DNA from: Ilyonectria destructans
Taxonomy: Eukaryota; Ascomycota; Sordariomycetes; Hypocreales; Nectriaceae
Length of the DNA stretch: 64,000 nucleotides
Direction of reading: 5' to 3'
Assembly (NCBI GenBank): GCA_020740775.1
Contig: JAHEWK010000016.1
Coordinates: 558,001-622,000 of the forward strand
The first letter of the stretch is position 1. Every line of letters starts with the position of its first letter. The position numbers and the translations under genes were made by a program. The notes below the pieces were generated by a model, which saw only the letters and a list, made by a program, of their open reading frames with translations, was not told where the DNA came from and did not search any database. This document shows, one piece after another, positions 42,833 through 54,229 of this stretch.

Positions 42833-44870
42833 ATGACTTTCTCCACGTCTTTTCCAGTAGCAGGATCAGGCATCCTAAAACCTGTACTGGGCCATGATGG
42901 ACAAGACGAAAAGGCTAGAACTATGTCCAACACCGAATCTACAGAGGAACCGCTCCGTACAGACCGATTTAATGCTGTGCCGCGAGGACATACAATTTCA
43001 AGCTCTGACGAAGTTGGAGCTAACATTACTGGCTATGGCGCGTCTATGATGAGAGCCCGAGCGACGTTGAGTAGTGACGAAGAAAAGAAACTCCTCCGAC
43101 GAATCGATTGGCGCCTCATTCCACTTCTCTCCATCATGTACATGGTCAAAACTATAGATGCTTCCAACGTATGTTAGACGTCCCCGACGCTATCTTGTGA
43201 TGCTCACGATCTGTCAAGGTGTCAAACGCTAGGATCATGGATCGAGGCACTTCTCGAAATATTCTGATTGAGCTCAACATCACCTCAGATCAGTACAACT
43301 TTGTTACCGCGGCATATTATGTAGGTCGATGTCCCCCTTCGCTGTCCTAGTGCTGCTGCGAGTAGGAGCTAACAATGGGCCAAGATCCCATACATACTTG
43401 CAGAAACTCCTTCGAACCTCTTGATTAAGCTTGTGAAGCCTTCGGTGTGGCAGGCTAGGATCATGGTGAGCGTTCCCTCTCATGCAAATTATGTTCCCTC
43501 AACACGGAGACTCAACGTTGCAGATATCTTGGGGAATAGTCCTTTGCTGTCACGCTGCAGTCACAAATGCAGCCGGCCTTTACACTGTTCGAGCTTTCCT
43601 CGGTCTTTTTGAAGCAGGTCTTTGGCCCGGAATTCTGCTGCAGTTTTGCTACTGGTATCGACCAGATGAAATGGCATCTCGGATAGTCTTAGTCACGTTA
43701 CTTGGCAACTTCAGCGCTGTCTTCAGTGGACTCCTCGCTTTTGCGTTCGATGGCGTTTTTGCAAGGGGATTATCTGGTTGGAAATGGTGAGTAGACGACT
43801 GACCCCCTTGGGACAGACCAAACAAAGAAATAGTGGCTACTGACCGTATGGTGAAGGCTCATTATGACTGAGGGGATATTCACCATTTTGCTTGGTATCA
43901 TAGTATACCTGGTTTTGCCCGATTGTAAGGATGATCTGTTTGAGACTTAAAGGCAATGCTAACAGTAGTCCCAGTTCCTGACACCGCCGGCTGGATGTCC
44001 CAAACAGAGAAAGACTTCATCCAAGCAAGACTCCCCATGAACGCCCCGAGGGCTGCAGAAAAGGACTTCGATGGCAAGGAGTTTTGGCGTACACTGAAAG
44101 ACCTGAAGCTGTGGCTATTCCTGTTTTGTTGGGCATTCTACACTGTTGGGACAACCGGTTTGATGTTCTATCAGCCCACAGTCATTGCGAACTTGGGGTT
44201 CACGTAAGTTCGCTCGCTATGACACGATATCATCCACGCAGCTGACACCACGATCCTCAGAACAATCGCCGAAGCCCAGCTCCTAAACATCCCTCCGGCC
44301 ATCTTCGCTTGCCTGCTGACCATTGTTTTCGGATGGGTAGCCGGTACAGGTTTGGTTCCCCTGCCTGCCATTCCTCTGACGTTTATGATCATTATTGAAG
44401 CATGCTACATCGTTTTATACACTTTTCCAAATACAGGAGGCGTATATGCAGCGACAGTTATTGCGGGAGGTTTCTCTACAGCATGGTAAGCATTACTTTG
44501 CAGGAATTGTAATTACACTAACGAATACAGGTACACAATGATGTGGCCTTGGAGAGTACAGACCACCGACGGAGCCACGGGCTCGGCGTTTGCAATTGCC
44601 TTTGCCAATAGCTACGGACAAATCGGCGGCGCCGTTGGATCTCAACTCTTCAACTCCAGATTTGCACCTCGCTATACAACATCGTTTGGGATCGCCATGG
44701 GCTTCATCGGCGCAGCAATAATCATGAACCTTGTGACGTGGTTTGTTACACGGCACGTTGATGTTGCCACTCGACAGCTGAAGCGAGCTCGAGTAGTAGC
44801 CGGGAAGCGGAATGAGGCTATTTTGGATGATGTTGATATTTACGCCGAGAAGAAATCAGCAGCAGATTGA
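42833..44870 (+). CDS. MFS transporter, allantoate-permease (Dal5/ACS) family
   Basis: Eight exons, 42833-43168, 43219-43320, 43385-43465, 43524-43786, 43857-43924, 43969-44203, 44261-44485 and 44531-44870, total 1650 nt (549 aa). Landmarks are EKKLLRRIDWRLIPLLSIMY (helix 1 entry), DASNVSNARIMDRGT, YILAETPSNLLIKLVKPS, AGLYTVRAFLGLFEAGLWPG (helix 4-5) and GWMSQTEKDFIQARL in the central loop. These fit the anion:cation symporter branch importing vitamins, allantoate, dipeptides or small organic anions at the plasma membrane. The acceptor before exon 6 could be two bases upstream of the one chosen only with a changed residue (AACAG or AACAGTAG). The gene is divergent from the secreted peptidase; their starts are 659 bp apart. 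Confidence 0.88.
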
Positions 44871-45751
44871 AGCATCACAATGATAATTTGGTGTGATAAA
44901 GGATTTGTAGTAGTCATCAGCATCAGGTTTTTTTGCGGCGCTTTTGCTTCAATATTTCAGCGAGCCCCGCCTGCTCCTTGGATGCTCCATGCCTCTTATA
45001 CACTTAAGCATGCCTTTAACTATGCGTTTTATTGTCCAACACACTACGCTCTTCTCTCCTGAATTCAAAGCTGTTGCGCTAGCAAGTGACTAGCCGTGCA
45101 GAGCCTCGAGGGCGGTAGCTGGCTGGTAGCGGAGGCAATGCCGAGTCCGCAGCTGGTACTACCTCTGCAGCTGGTGGTTATAGTATGGAGGTGGCAGAAA
45201 ATAAAGCAGTACTATTGCGGAAACTACTGTACTAGGTCGGTAACGTACGGCGAGGCATTGAGAAAGGGGGGTTGTGAGACTGCTATAGCCGTTTTAGAGT
45301 AACATCATCGCTGGAACAAGGTAGCAGAGTTGAGTGTTGGGTTGGCAAAATGGCACGGCTTGAGTTGAGTGAGATCGAAGACGGCTCCTCCATTGTGTAT
45401 TTCAGTCTCGAACCAGACACTTTTGATTTATAGCAATCCGAGGGGCCAAACTGCATACGTGTGCGCCTGACTGTATGTAAGCGAGTCTTTCATTTGAATT
45501 TCTCAAAGGCTCTCTCAAGGGTGACTTCAATTCAGATCTAAATATCTTGGATCCATCAGCTTGGATTTTCTCGCCTTGGGTCAGTGATAACTAAGCGCCT
45601 TCAGTCATCCACACTTACTGTTGAGTGTTCTGTGCCTTTCAAGACTACATCTGATTCATGCCTAATCAGTAAATTGCAATACAAAGGAAAACTCAGAGTA
45701 AAAGAATCTACTACTATTCAACTCGCTGGACTAATATAAGATTATTAAGCT
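44871..45751. other. Intergenic between convergent genes
   Basis: Short open frames only, no recognisable gene or repeat. It should hold the 3' ends of the permease (plus) and the NmrA-like gene (minus). Confidence 0.5.
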
Positions 45752-46705
45752 CTAAGATCTTGGAAAAATATCCTTATACTTGAGTAATGCCTCTTGGAAC
45801 GGAATTGGCTTCCGACCAGTCAGTTTCTCAACATTGTCGCTCGTCTCCTTCATATGGCCATCCGCCACCATTTCGCCGCAGCACAACAAGTCGCCGATGC
45901 AGAGCTTCATGGGAATCTGCGAGAAATCGCCAAAGAAGTCTGTTGGTAGTCCATGATCCAGCCACCACTGCTTCAATTCCTCATCTGGCAGATCCACCAT
46001 CTCTCCCTTGTAACCAGATTGGCTGCCCATCCAATTGAAGACCTGTTCATTGGTAATGGCCTCTGGGCCGGTGATGTCGTAGACGGTATTTGGTTCTCCC
46101 TTTCCAAGCAACAGAGCCGTCATCACCCGGCCGCAATCCTCTCGTGCAACGTAGGCACCCGCTGCACCGTGGGTATTTGTTAGCCACCGCTCACCACAGA
46201 ACTTCCAGGACGGCCCAAACAGGGTAGGGATGTTGTCGACGTATAGGTAGTTGCGTTGGATGTTGTACTCCAGTCCGGAGTCGTAAATGAGGCCTTCGAT
46301 GACGTGGTGGTCACGGGGCAAGAAGGGAATATCTTCCTCATTCTCTGCCTGGATCCCGGCTCCAACGAACGAAGTGTAGCAAATCCGCTTCACACCGCAG
46401 GCTTTTGCGGCTTCAATGACAGTCCTCGCCTGGCGACGTCGTCCTTCACCAAACAACCAAGTCGACACCATTGATACGGCCTCGGCGCCAGCGAAGACAG
46501 TCTTGAGACTCTCAATGTCGTCATACGTGGCGACACAAACGTTGATGCCTTTGCTCGTCCATAAATCGAGCGTCTCGGATGGAATAGCCTCGAGCTTGTA
46601 GGTGGTGAAGATAAGCTCGTCCTCCGGATTTACAATCTCGAGGGCATAGGAAGCTGCAATGCTTCCAAGGTTTCCGTCCGCCCCAGTAAGAACGTATTTG
46701 GGCAT
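45752..46705 (-). CDS. NmrA-like NAD(P)-binding reductase (atypical SDR)
   Basis: A single exon of 317 codons. The N-terminus MPKYVLTGADGNLGSIAASY carries the dinucleotide-binding GxxGxxG motif of atypical short-chain dehydrogenases. RICYTSFVGAG and NIQRNYLYVDNIP match the QOR2/azoreductase-like and NmrA-like branches. The C-terminus (PIPFQEALLKYKDIFPRS) is typical. Family members act as NAD(P)H quinone oxidoreductases, isoflavone-reductase-type enzymes or redox-sensing regulators; the sequence does not decide. It would be cytosolic. No operator-like repeat is seen directly upstream, but a 39-bp direct repeat occurs 330 bp before the start. Confidence 0.9.
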   Translation of the reverse strand: MPKYVLTGADGNLGSIAASYALEIVNPEDELIFTTYKLEAIPSETLDLWTSKGINVCVATYDDIESLKTVFAGAEAVSMVSTWLFGEGRRRQARTVIEAAKACGVKRICYTSFVGAGIQAENEEDIPFLPRDHHVIEGLIYDSGLEYNIQRNYLYVDNIPTLFGPSWKFCGERWLTNTHGAAGAYVAREDCGRVMTALLLGKGEPNTVYDITGPEAITNEQVFNWMGSQSGYKGEMVDLPDEELKQWWLDHGLPTDFFGDFSQIPMKLCIGDLLCCGEMVADGHMKETSDNVEKLTGRKPIPFQEALLKYKDIFPRS

Positions 46706-48370
46706 TTTGATGAAGTCGGCAGATTGAGTGAAGATGTGTGATGAGCTGTTAAAACGGAGAGATGTGTGCGATAGAGAGTGTTTTTATATCCATGTGGAGC
46801 TTCAAAGCCCACGATGGCTACCGTGATGGACCCAGAGAATATGGTATGACAGCTTTGTGGCGATACGTGACCCACACGTCAACTGATTGAATACTCACGA
46901 GAAAGAGGCGTTCCAGCGTCAGCCCACTGGCAATCACGCTGGGGTCGGACCACCTGTAAGTATGCAAGAATCACAGAATTAGACGCTAATTCAGCTCAGT
47001 GGGTATTATGAACCCGTGGAACAGGTTGTTGGATCACCGTTTGAGTGGATCCCGAAGATCGGTGAGTTGCGATCACCTTTCGGGTGGATCCCAAGATCGG
47101 TGAGTGAAGACCGTATGACGGTAATCCGGATATAGGATGAACCGCGTTTAATCCCTGATAAGCATCCCGCATTCAGCTCTGGTCACTGTTTTTTTTTTAA
47201 ACGGACCACTCCTGTTGTGTCTGATGATTCATTTGGACTGGTGATTCTCTTCGTTTTTCATGCCATCAATGCGTTCACCCATTGTCTCTTGAGGCAAAAG
47301 GAGAACAGAAAGTGCCATTAGCTTAACTCTCCACACTGCTAAAATAACAATGACGGATCAAAACAACCTCAAATCCTGGCAGCATGTCACTCGCGGAGTT
47401 CAGCCTCCTTCACCCCACCGGACCACCGACACGCAACTTGAGCATGGGCCGGACAGTATCGCGAATCCCTGTTATAACTAGCCACGTGGTTTCCAACAAC
47501 CAGACTTCATTACCTGCATCGAATGTTATGTGGTAGGGGAACAAGCTGCCAAGTTCCTCTCCATCGGGCTACCCTACCAAGCATGGTGGAGCCTGGCAAC
47601 TTCGTCCTAGACTAATGTGAGTGGCTATGGACATCTAACTGATTTCAGTATTATCACCCACGGGCAAATGCACAATTGGAAAAGGCTGTAATCATGCCAG
47701 ATGAGTAGAAGCTTGGCCAAATGGCGATAAATATCTTGAGGGCTGATTTGGGTTGACTAGGTCTTCTTCATGGGCGAGGTAAATGTATACCAGAGATGTT
47801 GGCCCAAACGTTTATTGATCGATTAGATAGCGCTGGATTTAAATTTGAAAAGATGCTACCTAGTTAATATACGTCTAGTATCTTTCGAATCCTCCACACT
47901 CTGGGTGTGAAAATCTGACGTCGCGTTTATAATCAATAAGCAGGCTGTTCATGTTGCGAACTGCAATATTGCCCGGTATAATTCGCGTCTTGAGACTAAA
48001 TAGGTTCTCTGTGAACGAGTAGTGTACGTCGGTGTGGGGCTTGGGAAAAATTACTGAGGATGGCGCGTTGCATTAATGGGTTGTTCGGGACGGAGTGACA
48101 GAGTGGTGGAGAGAGAACAAGACAAGAACATCAGAGAACTGTTTGTCACGCTAAGATGGGAAAATTAAGACATCGTGAATCACTTGAGATTCGTTGTTAG
48201 GCTAAAGCCAACCACATACAGGTCACAGTAATCATTTCTAAAGAGAGCAGAATTTTGGGCATACGAAACTCCATCTGACACTGTTCGAGCTTCCCATCCC
48301 CAGCCTTGTACTGTGCGTCATATACACATAAATGATCGCCTTCTTCCTCCTCTAAACCGATGTTCCTCGA
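46706..48370. other. 1.7-kb stretch without an intact gene
   Basis: Holds a two-unit 39-bp direct repeat (47032-47109). A short open frame, 47351-47482 (MTDQNNLKSWQHVTRGVQPP), ends early, and a protein-like stretch follows (FITCIECYVVGEQAAKFLSI and LPYQAWWSLATSS). The latter could be a decayed gene but matches no family I know. Confidence 0.4.
47032..47109 (+). repeat. Two 39-bp imperfect direct repeats
   Basis: Both units start GATCACC, contain GTGGATCCC and end AGATCGGTGAGT. They are adjacent and head to tail, and the arms GATCACC / GGTGAG make each unit partly palindromic. It lies upstream of the NmrA-like gene. Confidence 0.7.
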
Positions 48371-49132
48371 TTATTTAGTCATCGCAGCCACTGCCTCCAA
48401 GATAATGTCGACAGTTTCGCTAGGCTTGCTCAACATCGGCGAATGGCTGGTCGCAATCTCTCTCAGAGTCACATCGCCTCCATCGTTCTTTGCAGCTTGC
48501 ACAATCATTCTCTGCACCTCTGTTGGGTGCGATCTGTCCTCCGTCGTCGCAACATACCAGACTGGAACCTCCTTCCAACCTGCGTAACCGACATCGGCGC
48601 CTGTTGTAAACGCCTTCATGGACTGCTTTGCAAGCTTTCCAACCCAGTAGTTTCCTTCCTCTTCTGGGAGATCGTGATAGAAGAGTTCTCTTTCGTCAAC
48701 TACAAGAACAGCCAAACCGGTCTCTGTATCCTCCTTCCAGATCGGCGGCGGCTTACCACCAAGAGCATCCAGAAACGTAACACCGCCCACCGAAAACCCA
48801 GAAGCAATCAACATAAATCCAACGACGTGACCACATTTGGATGGAGATCCATCTCGTGGAGAGGTGAAGCCTTTGAGGGCGCTGCCGCCGACCGCACCAC
48901 CATAAGAGTGGGCTACCACGATAACATCACGTCCCTGGGTGGTTTCGGCCGAGATTGAGTCTTGAACAGCTTTGATATCATCCGGAAAAGTTCCAGAAAC
49001 GGACAATGTTGATGGAAGTGCCACGGCGATACACTTGAACCCATGTGGCTCAAGTGCTGAAATGACTTTGTCCCAAGTCTCGGGGGTGTGCCATGCTCCG
49101 GGCACAAAGACGAGAGTGGGTTTCTGAGACAT
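48371..49132 (-). CDS. Alpha/beta-hydrolase
   Basis: A single exon of 253 aa. I chose the ATG at 49132 (MSQKPTLVFVPGAWHTPETW) because the fold begins there; the frame is open further upstream, but that part has no family resemblance. The oxyanion-hole region VPGAWHTP and the nucleophile elbow IVVAHSYGGAVG (G/A-x-S-x-G, Ser in HSYGG) are clear. A candidate acid is in YVATTEDRSHP and the catalytic His is in ATSHSPMLSKP. This subgroup includes small cytosolic esterases and salicylate-type esterase relatives; the substrate is unknown. It neighbours an NmrA-like reductase and a Zn(II)2Cys6 factor. Confidence 0.9.
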   Translation of the reverse strand: MSQKPTLVFVPGAWHTPETWDKVISALEPHGFKCIAVALPSTLSVSGTFPDDIKAVQDSISAETTQGRDVIVVAHSYGGAVGGSALKGFTSPRDGSPSKCGHVVGFMLIASGFSVGGVTFLDALGGKPPPIWKEDTETGLAVLVVDERELFYHDLPEEEGNYWVGKLAKQSMKAFTTGADVGYAGWKEVPVWYVATTEDRSHPTEVQRMIVQAAKNDGGDVTLREIATSHSPMLSKPSETVDIILEAVAAMTK

Positions 49133-49679
49133 GATGAAGACTTGAAGTAGATGATGTGTGTAAAAGAGATGAGGATGAAGTTGAGTGCAAGGTGAAATGG
49201 AGGAGAAATTGTGACCTTTAAATAGGGAACATTGGTCTTGTTTGAGACGCCAAAACCGCCCTCTCTTACTGAATACTTCGTCATGCACGACCGGAACATT
49301 TTCGTGGCTCGTCTATTCGTCCGAAAATGGCTTAGCTTGTATTCTTGTCTTTGGTGCTTGAGTCCCATGTGGCTTACAAAATCACTAAGTGGTAGTGTAT
49401 TCTTAGTTAGCCGGGAATAGAGAGGGAATACACTAGCATAACAGACTATCTAGTCAGCACGTATCTATGGTGGATATGTGTTAGTATTTTAATACTCACT
49501 CTGTGAGAAGCTGTCATCACTATTGGAGGCACGACTTATCTACATCTCCTGGACCCGGAGTGGCACCTAGCGCTGACCAGCGAGATGAGATGCAGTCACG
49601 CGAACCTCGAGCGGCAATATTTCGCTGTTTAATTGCCCTCGCCGTCTCCCCATCGATTGAAGTGCCGACATCTACTGCA
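49133..49679. promoter_or_regulatory. Divergent promoter region between hydrolase and Zn(II)2Cys6 gene
   Basis: 547 bp between two translation starts pointing away from each other. No supported gene and no repeated motif recognised. Confidence 0.5.
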
Positions 49680-51568
49680 ATGGACCAGCAAGCCACAGGG
49701 GGGACCCAAAGGACACGGAAGTGCCATACTCGGAGCCGGAGCGGGTGTCTCACCTGCAGAAAGCGTCGCGTTCGATGCGATGGGGACCAGCCATGCTGGT
49801 GAGTTCAACAGCACTTGCATTTGGCGGAATAAACGTGGATAGTCGTGCATAGTTGAACGTATCCGCTAATAGAAACAGCGCTAGGTGTATCAGTGCAGGG
49901 AGGCTATGCGAGTTCAGCTCCCTGAGCCTTCCACTTCGAGACCGCAGGGCTCTGGCGCTCCCCTGCGAACAGCAGCCCTGGGTCACGCAATCAGCCCAGC
50001 TGCAAGTAGTGTGGAATGGGCCGTTGGCCACAAAACTCGCCGATCCGTTTGACTCCTTTGCAATCAGCATGCCATTCAAGTCAAGAGAGCTTCTGCATTA
50101 TTGTGAGTGATATTTTGCACGGGTCCAAACGAAGCAGTTAACCGTTCAGTTCAGTTCACCAAGCAAACAATACCTTCAGCGGCTCGTTGGAAGTAAAAGA
50201 GAAAGACACGTGAGTAGCCTCCTCCTTATTATCCTCTAGTTGATAGCCAATGCTCTTTTCCCAGTCTATTCTTTGTGATTCAGCATCCAGACGCCCTCCG
50301 AAACACTCTCCTCGTCGCTGGGCTACATTATGCTTGGAAAGTTGGAGGGTTACGATCGTACGAGCCCACCTTTTTATTCCACAAGGTCGAGACCATTCGC
50401 CTATTGAATGAGTGGGTTGAAAACTCACGGTCCGATGATATGACCACATTCGTACGTCATATAGCGACTCTATGCTTTGCAGAGGTACATTGTTCTTGCC
50501 ATCCATCCCCCTCTCCTTGGCGAAACTGACCCTTCTTCGAAGTGCGCCCTGGGTAACGTCGCGGTTGGTGAAACACATCTTGATGGACTCGTGACAGTCA
50601 TGGACCTCCACTGTCCCCTGAGCTACGATGTTGAGGCCCAGTTGGGCCTCGATGATGAACTTGTGAATCGTTATTTAATCCTGTGAGTCCTTGCCTTCAT
50701 TTATGCACGCCGTCCTAACTTGGCCTGCAGGTCGTGGAACTCAGTCCATGGTGTCAAAAGTCGAATACAAGGTAGTAAAACCCTTGTCCAGATGTTTGGA
50801 ACCAACAAATCAACTCAATTCTCCAAAATGATATCGTTGCTTTATAGATGGCAGTCACAAGAGATTGGGTCATTCGAAATGTTGTTGAAGTCCATACAGC
50901 TGGTCCCTTACTTTGGCATGCTTCCCTCAAGAACAAATTTCGGCGCTACCGATGGATTTCCCATCATTGAGTGCTTGAGAATATTGACCAAATCAGCTCA
51001 TGCAGCGAATCTCGAACTATTCGAAGGTGATCCCGGATGGGTTTGGGCCGAGGGTTCAGCGTCAAGGATGACCGTTGCACTCCTCCGCTCCCACATTTCG
51101 TCCCTCAGTGTCGACAAAATCGCAAGAACAGATTGTTCAACTGGTCAAGGGTTTATAACTTCCTGGTGTGGCATGGCCACTACATCTGGACTATACTTGC
51201 ACGGCGTTTTGGGTCTTTGGAACGGAGGCGAGCCGATAGAGCCCCGACTGTTCAAACGCCTGATGTTGATCCTCATGCGTGATCTCCATCAAACAATTCA
51301 TGAAGTGAAGGACCCACGGGCGGCCGATTTCTGGTTTTGGAAGGCTTTCGTGGGGGCGTTCAGTTTATGGACACATCAGTTGCATGCGTACGACGAGACG
51401 TTGGAGGCAGTGGAAGATGCCTTTAACCAGTTCATTCGGAGTTGGAGTGAAGCTTCCAATATACATCAATGGGGAGGAGCTCAAGCGCGGTTAATTGGAA
51501 TCGCCTGGTCCACGAATCTGCCTCGGGGTCTGGCAGATGATGTATGGAGAAAAGCAGTAGAATGCTAG
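49680..51568 (+). CDS. Zn(II)2Cys6 transcription factor, 531 aa
   Basis: Six exons, 49680-49798, 49879-50102, 50155-50209, 50265-50484, 50543-50682 and 50731-51568, total 1596 nt with matching phases. The zinc cluster is split by the first intron: GCLTCRKRRVRCDGDQP from exon 1 joins CCARCISAGRLC from exon 2, giving Cys at 23, 26, 33, 40, 43 and 50. An arginine-rich stretch (TRKCHTRSRSG) precedes it. The body (DALRNTLLVAGLHYAWKVGG, then SYEPTFLFHKVETIRLLNEW) is the fungal specific C6 regulator type common near catabolic or metabolite genes. It is divergent from the alpha/beta hydrolase, a candidate target. Confidence 0.85.
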
Positions 51569-51858
51569 AGGAGCTAGCACTTCGAAGCCAGCAAAGAACT
51601 GCTGGATGTCACCCCTCTATCAATATTATGTTGTGTCAAGATTTTAAGAACACAGACGTGCAAGGCTACACAAAGAATCTATTGTTTTCCTCGGCTCACA
51701 TCGATCTATCAGCGGACGCAGTTTCCAGGCTTGTTTTGATAACATCGCCTCATCACTGACCCTCCTATCAACATTACAACCATCGAAAATGCAGGTGAAA
51801 CTACCATTTAAAGATTCCCCTTGCGAAGTCTCAGCCTGAAGAAATCTCTGTAACCCTA

Positions 51859-52176
51859 CTACTCAATAACTTCCGGTTCCACTCCCAAAGGATTCTCAGG
51901 TTCCAGCGGGTTCTTGCGGCATAAGACATACCCTATGTTAACAAGGCGCCTATATTGAACCTCGCTTTCGCCCACATCGCAACATGGAGAAGGATCCGGG
52001 TTCCAGCAGTTGAAAACGTCAGATCGCCGGCCAAACAAGCGCCTGCAAATACCTTGGTTTATATTCCAAACTTCCTCTTTGCTACCTTCTATCGACTTGA
52101 TTGAACACCACGATGCTCCGATAGTCGTTGATAGCATTGCAATTGGAAGCGCCACTCTTAGGATGTTGAGCTTCAT
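51859..52176 (-). CDS. Small secreted cysteine-rich protein, 105 aa, 6 Cys
   Basis: A single exon. Residues 1-21 (MKLNILRVALPIAMLSTTIG) are a signal peptide. The mature part has six Cys at 24, 44, 57, 65, 66 and 86, including an adjacent CC pair, fitting three disulfides. The tail is Pro/Glu-rich (NPLEPENPLGVEPEVIE). No family could be assigned. It is a candidate extracellular or effector-like protein. There is no intron evidence; the open frame, signal peptide and even Cys count support it being real. Confidence 0.6.
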   Translation of the reverse strand: MKLNILRVALPIAMLSTTIGASWCSIKSIEGSKEEVWNINQGICRRLFGRRSDVFNCWNPDPSPCCDVGESEVQYRRLVNIGYVLCRKNPLEPENPLGVEPEVIE

Positions 52177-52671
52177 GCTAAGGACCAGGGAAAAGCGTTA
52201 GAGTGTTTTTGCTGAATATTCGGACAACTCACTTCAATGTGGCCGCTGGGGACCGTATGAGGACAAAAGCTTTGAGCAGTAAACCGCTGCAAAATCTTGC
52301 TGGTAGTACGTAGTGGTGGTCAGAAACACAGGTGAGGAACAGTTTGAATACTGGATTCATGTCCCGAGTGCAGCAATTCTCCGAGACAGCCAAATAATTA
52401 AATACGGCCCAGACAAAGTTTTCAAGAACGGCCAGTAGGGTTGGACAAGGACCTGGACCAGTCACAAAGGGGAGCCAAAGACAAAGTTAAATGCGCATCG
52501 ACCCTGTTGGCCTCTTTTGGTAACTTCAAGTATTTTCTGGGAAAGTTCACTGATGTCCCGAAGTATGAGTTGCGAGTACAGCTTGGCATATATCATTCTT
52601 GGTAACTATCGGCGATTATGAACAAAAAGTAGGCAATTCGGCCATTCTTACCAAGTTACAACTGGATTAGT
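52177..52671. other. Intergenic; no gene seen
   Basis: Short open frames only. It lies between the secreted protein start and the 3' end of the methyltransferase gene. Confidence 0.5.
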
Positions 52672-54229
52672 CTAAGTTTCGACCACCTCATCCACCTCGG
52701 GTTTCCGGGCCCAGACATAGCGCAACTTCATATATGAATGAATACGCTTGTTTCTTAAGGCCTGGCGCAATCCCAGAAGGAAAACTTGGTATTCGTCCTT
52801 GGGCCAGCACATGACGTTATGCCATAGCAGTAGGGTATATCCTAAAAGACGTTAGAGCTTTTCTTTTACGGGGCCCTGCAGTCTCAACCGCTCATATCAG
52901 GTCTATACCTTCCATATCATTCTCCATGGTTGAGCGGAGAAACTGCCCAACATCGCGCAGCTTGGGATCCTTGGCCCACCGACCGACAGGCACCTAAATT
53001 CAGGTCAGATATTACATCAAACCTTTGTTAAACACCTCCATTTAGAGCTTACCTTGTAGTTCGCCTCCTGGATGTCAACAAAGCCAACGGCTTTGATTCC
53101 TGGCACCTGCAGACCCTCCTCGACGACACAAAACGTACGGCCGAACTTCTTACCGCCCTCGCGAACCAACTTATTCCACGTCTGCATCGCAGTCTCGTCA
53201 TCAGCGGTCCCATCATCGCTGTAAAACGGAGGGTCAATCTCGCAGGATTGCACCCAACCACCGGGTTTGCAACGAAGATACGCTTCCTCATACAACACGT
53301 TCCAGTCCGCAATGGCACCAAAAAGATAGCGCATGTGGATAAAGTCAAAGGTGTTTTCTGGCCAAGTCCAGATCTTTGTTGCATCTTCAAGCTCAAATTT
53401 GACGTTTGGAGGAACCCAAGTCGGCTGGATAGGCGACAAGTCCGTCCCTATAACTTCAACATTTGGAAACTCATCCGCAAAGTCACTGCAAGCATTAATA
53501 ATTGATCTGATTGCAACTCGGTGCTCTCCCTGCTACTTACATTGCCCAGATGCCTGCATATGGGTTAGAATTACTACTCACTGTCAGGTGGACGAAACTT
53601 ACCAGTTCCTGTGGCTACGTCGAGAACTTTCTATGAGATGTTAGTTTGGAACGACAATCCATCAGCACAGAAAATGTACATGCCTGAATGTCTTTCTTCA
53701 ACGGTGCTTGGAATAACTTGTTGTCAAGAAGCATGGTAAGATAGTGGTGTCTAGTAAGATGTTAGCCATTGAACTGAGTACCAGCAGGAGGAATGATTGA
53801 GTTACGTGATGTCCATAGATTCACTCTGCTGGTCATCATTTGGCGCAAAGTACTCGGTGTTGAATTTCTCGCTGTGGAAAGTTCGGCCCTGAATAGTACG
53901 ATACTGAAGAATAGTCGATGTGATAGATGCGGTTGAGCTTGCGCTACATAATGTCAATATTGTTTTCAGTATGCCAATGTGGTCTAGGTTCTTGCTTGTC
54001 ATCACTGCCAAGGGCGGAGTCGTTATCGCCATCATCTCCCTCATCGTCCTTGAGCCAGAGAATGTTGGATTAGCCACGTGGTTCTGAGTGGGTTAATGAT
54101 GGAACTCTCGGTGGTAATTACCAGCACCTCGATAGGATCCGGAGCTACTCCTGGAGGGGAATGAGCCGGACTCGGAGATTTTCCCCCCGGGCTACCGACA
54201 TTCGGTGGTGGAGTAGACTGGTCTGCCAT
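52672..54229 (-). CDS. LaeA/UMTA-like SAM-dependent methyltransferase
   Basis: Nine exons on the minus strand: 54229-54122, 54048-53996, 53943-53806, 53750-53684, 53630-53603, 53553-53541, 53485-53053, 52993-52909 and 52841-52672 (1095 nt, 364 aa). The N-terminus is Pro/Ser-rich and acidic. [17 protein letters not shown], the SAM motif [47 protein letters not shown] and [14 protein letters not shown] define the LaeA-like/UMTA family, which includes regulators of secondary metabolism and ordinary methyltransferases. Two introns need GC-AG splicing (donors at 53995 and 53683) and one exon is only 13 nt; without them the conserved motifs fall out of frame. It is probably cytosolic or nuclear. 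The methyl acceptor is unknown. Confidence 0.88.
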
